This document shows, piece after piece, positions 36,341 through 44,348 of a stretch of DNA of 64,000 bases. The position numbers were made by a program, and so were the translations under genes. Every line of letters begins with the position of its first letter. Position 1 is the stretch's first letter. Source of the DNA: Sedimentibacter hydroxybenzoicus DSM 7310 (GTDB lineage: Bacteria > Bacillota > Clostridia > Tissierellales > Sedimentibacteraceae); NCBI RefSeq assembly GCF_013403245.1, contig NZ_JACBNQ010000003.1, positions 124,001-188,000 of the forward strand, in the 5' to 3' direction. Below the pieces are notes generated by a model that was not told where the DNA came from, did not search any database, and saw nothing but the letters and a program-made list of their open reading frames with translations.

Positions 36341-38248
36341 TTAAATATCATTTCTTCTCGATTTTATTTTTTTATTTATTTTCTTCAATGCTTTCTTTGA
36401 TCCTCTGTTTATATCTCTTTCTAATTTAAGCTCTGAATATTCAACAAACAAAGTATTCAAATCGTATCCCACAGGATACAATTCTCCTGCTTTATTTTCT
36501 AATTTTAATTGTTTGACATTGATTTCTTTAAATTCACCTTTATAGAAAACAGTTAAATTATTAAACTTATCCTTTGACTTGTAAACAATACCTGATTCCT
36601 TGTACTCTGTTAAATAAACCCTGTCTCCTATATCAAAGTTAATGACTTCTGCATCTGCATTTATTTCCTCATTTTTCATTTGGATAACTTTATTTTTACT
36701 TACTATATTAAAATTATATTTTTTATCGGAAATATATTCTCTGGCACGCTGTACTACCGATTTGCTTATTCCCATTTTTTCAGCTATCCAAAAAGCATTG
36801 CTGTTACCGGACTCACCTATAAGGAGTTTAAAAAGCGGCTCTAAAGTTTCACTGTTAAAAAGCATGGCTGCATTTTCAAAATCAGGATGATTTAAGGAAT
36901 AATCCTTAATTTCACCATAATGTGTTGTAGATACTGTAATTGCGCCCTTGTGGTAAACTTCCTCCAGGACTGAAATTGCCAATGCCGCACCCTCGTTGGG
37001 CTCTGTTCCGCTTCCTATTTCATCAAACAGTAAAAGAGTGGATTTGTTGGTGTCCTGAATTATCTGGGCGATATTCTTTACGTGAGATGAAAATGTACTT
37101 AAAGCATTTTCTATACTCTGGTCATCTCCTATATCTGCAAATATATTTTCAAAGACAGAAAATTCGCTTACTGATTCACATGGTATATGAAATCCGGATT
37201 GTACTGCCAGAGTTAATAGTCCCACTGTTTTTAATACAACAGTCTTACCTCCTGCATTCGGACCTGTGATAACCAATGTCCTGTAATCCTTTCCTATAGT
37301 AAAATTCAATGGTACAACCTTATTCCTCAGCATTGGATGTCTGCCATTTATTATATTTATATATCCATAATTATTTACATCAGGTTGAATACCGTTTATT
37401 TCTCTGCTGAATTTGGATTTCGCAAAAATCATATCATAAATTCCCACAACCTCTGCATTTTGCTTCAGTTCTCTGATACAATCATTAATCAAACCGGTTA
37501 AAGATGATAATATCTGATATTCTTCATTTTCCTTTTCAGCAATCAGCTGCTCAAGCTCAGAAGAAAATTTACTCACAGTTGCAGGCTCTATGAAAACCGT
37601 AGCTCCTCCGCCGGAAATTTCTATTACTGTACCCGCTACCTGATTTTTATAGGAAGATTTAATCGGTATTGTAAATTTTTCTTTTCTTTTTGTAATGAAG
37701 AAATCCTGTATATAGTTTTTATTTATTGATGATCTCAAAAATTCATTTAACTTATTTTCTATTTTTATTTCAAGATTTTCTATTAATCTTGTAATTCTTT
37801 TTAATTCCTTAGACGCATCAGGACTCACTTTATCATTAACTATTGAAGTATTTATCTCTTCTTCAATATGCTCCAACACCTCTATTGACTTTGAGTATCC
37901 GGCTAAAACAGGAGCATAGAATTTCATATCCTCCATATATGCCTTAAGCTTTCTGCATCCTCTTAAAAAGCTTGAAACATTGCTGAGTGCTTCACCGTTT
38001 AATATCATCCCTTTTTCTAATTTTGAAATGATATTATCTATGTGCACAATTCCCTGCAATGGTACTACACTGCTTTCCAGCAGCATTTTCCCTTCTGTCG
38101 TTTCATTCAGTCTTTTTTTAACGGTTTCCATATGAGATGAAGGATGTAATTTATCCATCATAATTTTACCTAAATTACTCGTACAGTAGCTTTTAACATG
38201 CTCTTTCAATTCATTATATTGTAATTTTTCCATAGCTATATTATTCAT
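36341..38248 (-). CDS. MutS2-like ATPase lacking the Smr domain
   Basis: A 635-residue MutS2-family protein: coiled-coil core domain (about 1-290), ATPase with Walker A VITGPNAGGKTVVLKTVG, Walker B LLLFDEIGSGTEPNEGAAL and the STTHYGEIK switch, and a KOW-like segment (about 535-585). It stops with a basic tail (KKALKKINKKIKSRRN) where normal MutS2 continues into a C-terminal Smr nuclease domain of about 80 residues. Authentic MutS2 acts on collided ribosomes and in recombination; this paralogue lacks the Smr part. It sits behind a long leader with a uORF and terminator. Confidence 0.85.
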   Translation of the reverse strand: MNNIAMEKLQYNELKEHVKSYCTSNLGKIMMDKLHPSSHMETVKKRLNETTEGKMLLESSVVPLQGIVHIDNIISKLEKGMILNGEALSNVSSFLRGCRKLKAYMEDMKFYAPVLAGYSKSIEVLEHIEEEINTSIVNDKVSPDASKELKRITRLIENLEIKIENKLNEFLRSSINKNYIQDFFITKRKEKFTIPIKSSYKNQVAGTVIEISGGGATVFIEPATVSKFSSELEQLIAEKENEEYQILSSLTGLINDCIRELKQNAEVVGIYDMIFAKSKFSREINGIQPDVNNYGYINIINGRHPMLRNKVVPLNFTIGKDYRTLVITGPNAGGKTVVLKTVGLLTLAVQSGFHIPCESVSEFSVFENIFADIGDDQSIENALSTFSSHVKNIAQIIQDTNKSTLLLFDEIGSGTEPNEGAALAISVLEEVYHKGAITVSTTHYGEIKDYSLNHPDFENAAMLFNSETLEPLFKLLIGESGNSNAFWIAEKMGISKSVVQRAREYISDKKYNFNIVSKNKVIQMKNEEINADAEVINFDIGDRVYLTEYKESGIVYKSKDKFNNLTVFYKGEFKEINVKQLKLENKAGELYPVGYDLNTLFVEYSELKLERDINRGSKKALKKINKKIKSRRNDI

Positions 38249-38332
38249 TTTGATATTCCTTTCTTAATTGTAATAAATGCTCAGATCTATGGAATCTACA
38301 AATAATGCAGTAGATTTAGTATATTTGAAAAC

Positions 38333-38358
38333 AAAAAAGCCGCGGATAAACCACGGCT
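38333..38358 (-). terminator. Leader terminator before MutS2-like gene
   Basis: On the minus strand GCCGTGG-TTTAT-CCGCGGC forms a seven-pair GC-rich stem (one G-T pair) followed by TTTTTT. It lies 85 bases before the MutS2-like ATG and no complete gene ends just upstream, so it should act as a leader terminator. Confidence 0.8.
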
Positions 38359-38504
38359 GTAAAATTCCATATTTATTAAAATAACAATAGTTATTTTAAC
38401 AATATTGTAAAGTAATTTGCCATGTGTATCTTCCATAGATAATGGAATCAAGCATGAAAATCAAAGGATATACATCCTTAATGCTTAATCCATATTAATT
38501 TAAT

Positions 38505-38531
38505 CTATTGGTTAGATACACTCTCAGACAT
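38505..38531 (-). CDS. Eight-residue leader uORF
   Basis: ATG to TAG encodes MSESVSNQ. AGGAG lies eight bases before the ATG, as strong as the sites of real genes in this window. The uORF begins about 26 bases after the predicted transcription start and precedes a series of hairpins and a terminator. Regulatory translation is more likely than a functional peptide. Confidence 0.55.
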   Translation of the reverse strand: MSESVSNQ

Positions 38532-38562
38532 AAAATTTCTCCTGTTCTAAATCTACATAGTA

Positions 38563-38591
38563 ATGATATCCTTATTTTATTTATAAGTCAA
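38563..38591 (-). promoter_or_regulatory. Promoter of the MutS2-like leader
   Basis: Minus strand TTGACT at 38586-38591, 17-base spacer, TATCAT at 38563-38568. The predicted start is near 38557. Confidence 0.65.
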
Positions 38592-38763
38592 GGGTTAATT
38601 CCTTACTTTCTCTATACTTCTCTATACTATAGAAAATGTGTTATCCAAATACTTGACGGAAAATAATATTCCCTTTGACACAAACAGGACTTAATCTGGT
38701 AATTATCTTAGTACTAAAACCTATGGCAAGAATACAATAAATATTTTTATAATAAGTGTTTAT

Positions 38764-39462
38764 TTATTTTAATAATTTGGGAGATTTCTGTTCTTCCAAT
38801 ATCGTCATTTGTTGAATAGCAATCTTGTTCAATTTAATTAATCGCTCAGTTTGAGAAATTCCATCATTAATTAAAACAGCATTGATATTTTCCATATTGG
38901 ACAGGCAAATTAGCTCATTAATTGACGCATAGTCTCTTATATTTCCCTTTTTATCAGGATTTCCACATCTCCACTCATTGGCTGTTTTTCCAAACATCGC
39001 TACATTCAATACATCAGCTTCGTTTGCATATACATATGATATTTGTTGCTTTGTCAGTTCTTTTGGAATTAAATTTTGCTTGATTGCTTCAGTATGTATG
39101 CGATAATTAATTTTAGCAAACTCGAAAGCTATATCTTTATGAGCATATGTTCCACCATATCTCCCTGCCTTTGCAATAATTCCTCTTGAATTAGTTCTTT
39201 TAGTCCATTGTTTAACAGATAAAGTAAATCTGTTAAACCCAGCTTCATTCATAATTTCATTATATTCGTCTTCGTCAAAGTCTAGGTTATACATTCCTTC
39301 CCAAATACCTAAAAATTCGATTGTATTTTTATTTCTTAGCCATTTTTCAATTAAAACTAAACCATTATCAATATTTTTTACCATATCGGTTAATGAGGTG
39401 TAATCTTTTTCTTCAATTTCTATAACTGAAATTTCTGCATTATTAACATAAATTTTAGCCAT
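38764..39462 (-). CDS. KilA-N domain protein
   Basis: A 232-residue protein with a KilA-N DNA-binding domain over about residues 15-130: KWLRNKNTIEFLGIWEGMYN, then AGFNRFTLSVKQWTKRTNSR and GRYGGTYAHKDIAFEFA. The C-terminal part (about 150-225) resembles the helical tail common in bacterial KilA-N proteins, with NEADVLNVAMFGKTANEWR. Such proteins occur in phages and mobile islands, often as antirepressors. The ATG at 39462 follows GGAGG; an upstream start would cross a palindrome. It lies next to a RhuM relic. Confidence 0.88.
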   Translation of the reverse strand: MAKIYVNNAEISVIEIEEKDYTSLTDMVKNIDNGLVLIEKWLRNKNTIEFLGIWEGMYNLDFDEDEYNEIMNEAGFNRFTLSVKQWTKRTNSRGIIAKAGRYGGTYAHKDIAFEFAKINYRIHTEAIKQNLIPKELTKQQISYVYANEADVLNVAMFGKTANEWRCGNPDKKGNIRDYASINELICLSNMENINAVLINDGISQTERLIKLNKIAIQQMTILEEQKSPKLLK

Positions 39463-39479
39463 TATAAATCCCTCCTTTT

Positions 39480-39507
39480 TTAATTCCCCCGAATTCGGTG
39501 GAATTAA
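39480..39507. repeat. 28-base palindrome before KilA-N gene
   Basis: TTAATTCC-C-CCGAA and TTCGG-T-GGAATTAA are reverse complements apart from one position, centred on CGAATTCG. It sits about 20 bases upstream of the KilA-N ribosome binding site and could be an operator or an mRNA hairpin. Confidence 0.55.
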
Positions 39508-39579
39508 AATTGAATTAATTCTCATATTTCAATCTCTTTACAACCGAACTAATTATGTTATTATAGGTTTCATAAGAAA

Positions 39580-39714
39580 ACATCAAGGTTATAAAAAATT
39601 ACATTATAATTCTTTCCATCCGAAGCAGCTGTTTAAATTTGATTATAAGATATCGAATGTATGTTCTAATTCCATTGTACCATAATTTGTAAATTGTTGC
39701 AAGAAATAAAAAGA
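39580..39714 (-). pseudogene. Relic of a RhuM gene with its promoter
   Basis: Two blocks match the intact RhuM gene elsewhere in the window. Block 39581-39632 matches its coding segment around 46981-47033 (shared stretch ACATTATAATTCTTTCC, then TCCGAAGCAG). Block 39641-39714 matches its promoter around 47274-47347, including TTGCAA/TACAAT promoter hexamers 17 bases apart and the LexA-like box at 39654-39667. About 240 bases, including the start codon, are missing between the blocks. It is therefore a deleted second copy. Confidence 0.8.
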
Positions 39715-39785
39715 CGATAGATTCTTATTTTCTATCGCCAATATATTATTAGTGGGTGTTATGGTTTAAATTAATACTAAAAGTA

Positions 39786-40214
39786 TTAATGATTAATCTC
39801 ATTTAGATTTTTCCAGCCATATCTACGAATTGAAATCATTGCCGATATCATGCTGGCAAGTTCATCTATAGCACCTGCCCATGAACCAATCATAAGATCA
39901 TAAATAATCCATAGTGGCGAATTGAAGAACATACCAGCAATTCTAATTTTTTGTGCATTGTGTGTATACCCTCCAATTGTCGATGCTATATTTGCACATA
40001 CTGGGAGAAGTGATATCCATCCCGCCCAAGTTGTAACGACAACAACTACTTGCATAGAGCATAGAATTGCACACATTTTGTTGCTTCGTGCGAATTCCCA
40101 TTTACTAGCAAGGAATAGTGATCTTGCCAGATTCAATATGTAACTGATACCTCCTGTCATTGCTCCTAAAAGGATAAAATGTGCAGTGTAAACCAGATAC
40201 GAAAAAAACTGCAT
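39786..40214 (-). CDS. YgjV-family membrane protein, N-terminally truncated
   Basis: A 142-residue protein with four hydrophobic segments. VYTAHFILLGAMTGGISYIL and the later CANIASTIGGYTHNAQKIRI match the YgjV (Imp-YgjV) family. The family usually has about 25-30 more residues at the N-terminus, including a first membrane segment. Here the homologous frame continues upstream as RDNRKLYAMQFFSYL but is cut by a stop a few codons earlier, and the first ATG has no ribosome binding site. It abuts the stop of the upstream phosphoesterase gene. It may be a deletion-truncated pseudogene. Confidence 0.6.
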   Translation of the reverse strand: MQFFSYLVYTAHFILLGAMTGGISYILNLARSLFLASKWEFARSNKMCAILCSMQVVVVVTTWAGWISLLPVCANIASTIGGYTHNAQKIRIAGMFFNSPLWIIYDLMIGSWAGAIDELASMISAMISIRRYGWKNLNEINH

Positions 40215-40254
40215 TGCATAAAGTTTGCGATTATCTCTGCAAATTCCTGTTTAC

Positions 40255-40725
40255 CTACATATTGCATAAATCATTAACAGGTATCAACACCTTTTCGTAC
40301 TGATATCGTCCTGCATCCACGGTCATACGGCACATTGTAAGCTCCAAATTAAAACGCCGTTTACCGCAGCTGCCGGGATTGAGAAACAGTACTCCGTTAA
40401 TAATTTCTGCAGAGTATTTGTGAGAGTGTCCATAGACCACCACGTCAATATCTGTTAGGTATTTTGGTATGTCTTTTTTGTTATGAACAATGAAAAATCT
40501 CACACCTTCAATTGTGACGGTAATACTTTCAGGCAAATCTTCTGCCCATTCCTTATCATTGTTACCACGCACTGCATAGGTCTCCCCAAGCTTTTGTATT
40601 GACTCGATGATATATGGTGTGTCAATATCACCTGCATGAATGAAGCAATCAGCTTCAGCAAGTTCAGCCATAACAGGCGCTCGCAGCAGACCATGAGTAT
40701 CGGATAAAATTGCAATCTGTTTCAT
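40255..40725 (-). CDS. YfcE/MJ0936-type metallophosphoesterase
   Basis: A 156-residue calcineurin-like phosphoesterase with all metal-binding motifs: LSDTHG, HAGDID, VRGNND, VHNKKD (in place of the usual VHGH-type) and GHSHK, ending in LNPGSC. Family members hydrolyse phosphodiesters, for example nucleotide derivatives, with manganese. AGGAGC precedes the ATG. It follows a flavin-binding-like gene by 19 bases on the same strand. Confidence 0.88.
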   Translation of the reverse strand: MKQIAILSDTHGLLRAPVMAELAEADCFIHAGDIDTPYIIESIQKLGETYAVRGNNDKEWAEDLPESITVTIEGVRFFIVHNKKDIPKYLTDIDVVVYGHSHKYSAEIINGVLFLNPGSCGKRRFNLELTMCRMTVDAGRYQYEKVLIPVNDLCNM

Positions 40726-40744
40726 AAGCTCCTCGTTTAATTTC

Positions 40745-41236
40745 CTATTTAATTTTACCCTCTTCAGTCTCCACTTTATTCACAAAATCCATATTGTAAC
40801 GAACAGCACCGTGATCTTTAATTACCGTGGCTCTTGTAATGCGGATTGCCAAAATAACGCAGTTTTCATCTTTTTCATCATTTGCATCGTCATACCAAGC
40901 TGAAAATGCTTCACGAAGTTTAGACCTTAACTCAGCATTTTTCGGGTCTAAAACCCATCCGAGATTTTCGCCGGTTCCGTTTCCGGAGAACCACTCAAAG
41001 CAAACCGAAAATGCAACTTCCGGGTTTTGAGCTATCTGCTGCATTTTAGTTGATTTTGCCCAAGTAGTAACATAAAACACACCATCTTCATAATAAGCAT
41101 CCACATCACGGACATAAGGACGTGGTTTACCGTCAGCGTTCGGTTCCATTGCGATAGTAGACAGAGATATGGTATTATCTTTTCCATTGCCGCATCTTTC
41201 CTCAATTATTCTTAATCCTTCTTCATACCTGCTCAT
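40745..41236 (-). CDS. Pyridoxamine 5'-phosphate oxidase-like flavin-binding protein
   Basis: A 163-residue split-barrel protein of the PNPOx-like superfamily. Typical parts are STIAMEPNADGKPRPYVRDV, then FYVTTWAKSTKMQQIAQNPE and VAFSVCFEWF. Many such proteins bind FMN or F420 and reduce small molecules. The acidic linker DDANDEKDENCVI is unremarkable. AGGAGG lies just before the ATG. Function beyond fold is not known. Confidence 0.8.
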   Translation of the reverse strand: MSRYEEGLRIIEERCGNGKDNTISLSTIAMEPNADGKPRPYVRDVDAYYEDGVFYVTTWAKSTKMQQIAQNPEVAFSVCFEWFSGNGTGENLGWVLDPKNAELRSKLREAFSAWYDDANDEKDENCVILAIRITRATVIKDHGAVRYNMDFVNKVETEEGKIK

Positions 41237-41269
41237 TTTTAATTCCTCCTCATAATATTAATAAATTTA

Positions 41270-42154
41270 CTAATCTACCCCTTCTATTGTATACATGGTG
41301 AAAATCACAACCTCAGGTCTTGTAAAAATCCTTGGTATATTAGAAAAAGTGCCTATTCCGCTGGTTGTAAACACGGGTACGTCATCTGCCGAACGGGCGA
41401 AACCATAAGCAAAATGTGTCCCGTAATCGGTTATAGGCAGACTTCCATACAGCAAGTAAAACGGATAACCAAAAAAAGTAATTTGTCCGGCATGGGTATG
41501 ACCGGAAAGTATTAAATCAATCCCATCTGTAGGTTGTTTCATTGACAGGTCCGGACTGTGTGAAAGGAGCAAAACAAAATCATTTGGATTTGCGTTTGCA
41601 ACAGCCTCTTCTATGTCAGGATTCCTGTTATACATATCATGGACACCTGCCAGATAAAAGCCTTCTCTTATAAGCGTTCCACTATTGTCCAGCGGCTTTA
41701 TTCCGTATTCATTTTGTGCCCGAAAAAGTTTCTTGTAGTCATCATGATTTCCTTCCACACCGAAAATTCCGTCTGTTGTATTTATTTGAGCTATTTCTCT
41801 CACAGTTCCTATATAATGATCGTCCTCCATTAAAAAGTCTCCGCCTGATAACAGCAAATCCAAATCTCTGCCATTCAGCTCTGTTGCAACTTTGCGCATA
41901 TCTTCGTCTGTTATCGCATGCATGTCTGACATAAAAGCTATACGATAACCATCTGACTCAGGCGGCCAGTTTTCCGAACTAAACTCAATTTCCACATAGC
42001 GAATTATCTTACTCAGCGTAAGCCCATGTACAATATGTATAACGGGAATAAGTGTAATAATAAGACCAATTGCTGCTACAAATTTGAATTTCCTGCTTCT
42101 CGTTTTGTGATTTGCCAAAAGCATACCCAGCAGTGCCCCTATTCCTCCACACAA
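41270..42154 (-). CDS. Metallophosphoesterase with N-terminal DUF1294-like segment
   Basis: The catalytic part (about residues 70-290) has the calcineurin-like motifs MSDMHA, SGGDFL, EGNHDD, LLSHSPD and SGHTHAGQ, as in the YkuE/YaeI membrane phosphoesterases. The first 30 residues (GGIGALLGMLLANHKTRSRK) match the end of the DUF1294 membrane domain, and the matching start of DUF1294 lies upstream in another frame. The open frame begins with TTG and has no good ribosome binding site, consistent with being the 3' part of a broken gene. Confidence 0.75.
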   Translation of the reverse strand: MCGGIGALLGMLLANHKTRSRKFKFVAAIGLIITLIPVIHIVHGLTLSKIIRYVEIEFSSENWPPESDGYRIAFMSDMHAITDEDMRKVATELNGRDLDLLLSGGDFLMEDDHYIGTVREIAQINTTDGIFGVEGNHDDYKKLFRAQNEYGIKPLDNSGTLIREGFYLAGVHDMYNRNPDIEEAVANANPNDFVLLLSHSPDLSMKQPTDGIDLILSGHTHAGQITFFGYPFYLLYGSLPITDYGTHFAYGFARSADDVPVFTTSGIGTFSNIPRIFTRPEVVIFTMYTIEGVD

Positions 42155-42165
42155 TATAGTGAAAA

Positions 42166-42321
42166 TTAATAATGTTTTTCACTTATACAATGCTTGCCTT
42201 TTAATGCCTTTCGTTTGTCTGCCACATATAGTAAAAATGTAAAAGTATTTGTAAGCAAAAGAAATATGAGAAAAAACTCTATTATGCCTATATAAAAAAT
42301 CAGATTTATTATTGATTGCAA
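42166..42321 (-). pseudogene. Out-of-frame 5' part of DUF1294-phosphoesterase gene
   Basis: A 51-codon frame starting at TTG 42321, with GGGGGAG eight bases upstream, encodes a membrane segment and YVADKRKALKGKHCISEK, the typical N-terminal half of DUF1294. It stops at TAA 42166. Adding one base in the A5 run (plus-strand T run at 42175-42179) would read ISEKTLLIFTILCGGIGALL straight into the phosphoesterase frame. The most likely explanation is a single-base frameshift splitting one gene of about 350 codons. Confidence 0.65.
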
Positions 42322-42400
42322 TTTCTCTTCTCCCCCACAATTTAAACTTTATCTGTTAAAAACTAACTTAAAGGTCATGGCATAAATTCCTGCCACCCCT

Positions 42401-43069
42401 TTATTCCTCAATTATCTCTATAAAGCTAATTATATATTCATACTTATAATCATATGTAACACCTGAAGTCGGATCATAAAAAACACCTTCAAAGTAAACC
42501 AAAAGATGATTCTTAACAGGGCTTCTGACATTTATTATGCAACATTTTGGAAAGTTCACCTTTTCTCCCTGCGTATAAACAAACTTTTTATATGAAAACC
42601 CAAAATAGTCAAGGGTTTCAAGTACTTTACTTATGCTTGCCTGCCATTTTTTACTTTTCATTATTTTTATAACCTCATCAATAGAAATCCCTGCCAGCAT
42701 TGCAATACATGTTTGTCCACAATAACCATTTTCAGGCTGCTTCAGGTAATTGATACTTTCAATGTGTCTTATTGGATTATCTTTATTGTACGGACTGTTA
42801 TTATTTATTCTTGTCAATTGTTCCAGTATAGTAAATTTAACATCTAATTCACCATTTAAACTCAGTTTATTAAAGATATCATTATTAACCGGAAGTATAT
42901 ATTCTCCTTTACCTTTCGGTATAAGCTTACATTCAAAGATTATATCCTCAATAACCGCTTTAACAGGTATATTTCCTTTCTTACCACAAGTATCCCAAAC
43001 ATTGAAGGGGATTTTTATAAATATCCTGTTACCTTCATTATAATGGTATGACTTAAATGAATACGTCAT
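42401..43069 (-). CDS. DUF1905 - C39-like cysteine peptidase fusion
   Basis: A 222-residue protein. Residues about 8-85 match DUF1905 (KIPFNVWDTCGKKGNIPVKA, then IPKGKGEYILPVN). Residues about 110-215 look like a papain-like C39 peptidase: Cys in QPENGYCGQTCIAMLAGISI, His in SPVKNHLLVYFEGVF, Asp in YDPTSG. DUF1905 is usually alone or fused to a YdeI-type domain, so this pairing is unusual. No signal peptide is present, so it acts inside the cell. It starts 6 bases after an AraC-type regulator. Confidence 0.65.
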   Translation of the reverse strand: MTYSFKSYHYNEGNRIFIKIPFNVWDTCGKKGNIPVKAVIEDIIFECKLIPKGKGEYILPVNNDIFNKLSLNGELDVKFTILEQLTRINNNSPYNKDNPIRHIESINYLKQPENGYCGQTCIAMLAGISIDEVIKIMKSKKWQASISKVLETLDYFGFSYKKFVYTQGEKVNFPKCCIINVRSPVKNHLLVYFEGVFYDPTSGVTYDYKYEYIISFIEIIEE

Positions 43070-43075
43070 GACTAT

Positions 43076-43954
43076 TCACCTTCCCTGTTTCTTAACCACT
43101 GCAATCCAAACTTCCTGACGGTTTTCCTGCATATAACACTCGATAACCGGCAGGTCTGCCAGCTCATATCCTGAATTTGGCAGCCATTCAGTGTAAAACT
43201 GCTTATATACTTTTTGCGTTGCACTTGGCAATTCTCCATTAGCTTCAAAAATTGCCCAGGTTGCAGCAGAATAAGAAAATTCCTTCATACCATCAAGTAT
43301 AGGTATATGTTTGCATTGAGAATCATCAACATAGCTTGTTACAGCTAATATATAATTCATTTCTTCCGAATCTCCCCACTGTCCTCCCGCAGCAATTCCT
43401 AAAAATCCTGCAGGTCTGTAGTCAGGAAAATTCTCAATAAATCTTTTCATCGTTCCATCTTCCCATGCATTTTCCCATATCTCAGGAATAACTTCAAATG
43501 CCGTTGATGTTTTTACTTTGTGCAATATTCCCATTACCTTAAATGCCGGCCACTGTTCAATCTGATAATTCATATGATTTTCTCCTTTTATTGTAATTTG
43601 AAAGGAGAGTCTTGGGCAGGATTTCAGCTGAACTGTTTCATTTCTTACACTTGAAGGCAGTACACTGTGAAAGCTTTTAAATGCACGAGTAAATGCATCT
43701 TGAGATTCATACCCATATTTTAACGCAATATCAATTATTCTTTCTGTGCTGTTCAATAGATCAAAAGCAGCCATTGTTAAACGCCTGCTCCTTATATACT
43801 CAGATAATGGTTTGTCTGCGATATAAGAAAACATTCTTTGAAAATTATAAACAGAGCATCCTGCAATTTTAGATATTGTTTCATATGATATTTCACCCGC
43901 AAGATTTTCTTCAATATAGTTAATTGATTCATTCAGTTGTTTAACCCAATCCAT
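43076..43954 (-). CDS. AraC-family regulator with GyrI-like effector domain
   Basis: A 292-residue regulator. The two helix-turn-helix motifs of the AraC domain are in about residues 8-105: ISKIAGCSVYNFQRMFSYIA and IDIALKYGYESQDAFTRAFK. A GyrI-like/AraC effector-binding domain follows (about 128-290), ending in WLPNSGYELADLPVIECYM. This layout is that of SbmC/Rob-like regulators that bind amphipathic or drug-like ligands. GAGGGTGAG precedes the ATG. It leads a two-gene operon with the DUF1905-C39 protein. Confidence 0.88.
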   Translation of the reverse strand: MDWVKQLNESINYIEENLAGEISYETISKIAGCSVYNFQRMFSYIADKPLSEYIRSRRLTMAAFDLLNSTERIIDIALKYGYESQDAFTRAFKSFHSVLPSSVRNETVQLKSCPRLSFQITIKGENHMNYQIEQWPAFKVMGILHKVKTSTAFEVIPEIWENAWEDGTMKRFIENFPDYRPAGFLGIAAGGQWGDSEEMNYILAVTSYVDDSQCKHIPILDGMKEFSYSAATWAIFEANGELPSATQKVYKQFYTEWLPNSGYELADLPVIECYMQENRQEVWIAVVKKQGR

Positions 43955-44244
43955 ATTCTCACCCTCATTAGAATCATATCTTATCCGGATTTTATTTACT
44001 CGACATCCTATGCCGCTTTTTGTCGGCTATATTTTTCTCTTTAATTACTCAACATATATTGCTGCTTCAATTCTGATTGTCATCGCATCTAATACCCCTT
44101 GGTGTCAGGATATATTTTCAATAATCTCGGCAAGTAACATATTTTATAATGTCTTCTCTCTCAACTGAAGGAAAAAAACAGATATTGTTCTTTAATATAC
44201 CGGCCATTGTGAAACCGGCCTTAAATACTCTTCAGATAATATGT
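43955..44244. other. Spacer with no recognised gene
   Basis: No coding frame with a ribosome binding site is visible. A short GGCC repeat pair near 44206-44222 lacks a clean hairpin. The segment should hold the AraC promoter. Confidence 0.5.
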
Positions 44245-44348
44245 CTATTTTCTAGTTAATAGTCTTAAAAAAGTATCCCACGTTTCAATATGTAATGGTC
44301 CTTGAACATGTATCTTAAGGAAGTCTTTAACTATTTTTACATAACTAT
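44245..44348 (-). pseudogene. Possible frameshifted C-terminal extension of AAA+ gene
   Basis: Just past the AAA+ stop, another frame reads YSYVKIVKDFLKIHVQGP and LHIETWDTFLRLLTRK before a TAG at 44245. Deleting one base of the T6 run (plus-strand A run at 44349-44354) would join it to the AAA+ frame as INNFYSYVK. The peptide composition looks coding. It may be a lost C-terminal tail or a relic of another gene. Confidence 0.35.

Larger units (their letters stand above)
38333..38557 (-). ncRNA. Structured attenuator-type leader of MutS2-like gene
   Basis: The transcript from the promoter at 38563-38591 runs about 310 bases before the MutS2-like start codon. In order it holds an 8-residue uORF, a hairpin at 38450-38486 (AAGCAT/ATGCTT outside, AAGGAT/ATCCTT inside), a hairpin at 38431-38447 (TTCCAT/ATGGAA), a hairpin at 38377-38398 (TAAAATAAC/GTTATTTTA) and a terminator at 38333-38358. 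This order is typical of ribosome-mediated attenuation leaders upstream of antibiotic-response genes. The mechanism is inferred. Confidence 0.6.

Noticed and set aside
41270-42154. Programmed frameshift in the DUF1294-phosphoesterase
   Set aside because: The A5 run lacks the usual slippery heptamer and a clear downstream pseudoknot, so a mutation or sequencing error is simpler.
44200-44225. GGCCGG repeat pair as a terminator of the AAA+ operon
   Set aside because: The repeats are direct or self-complementary and do not form a clean stem; no T-tract follows.
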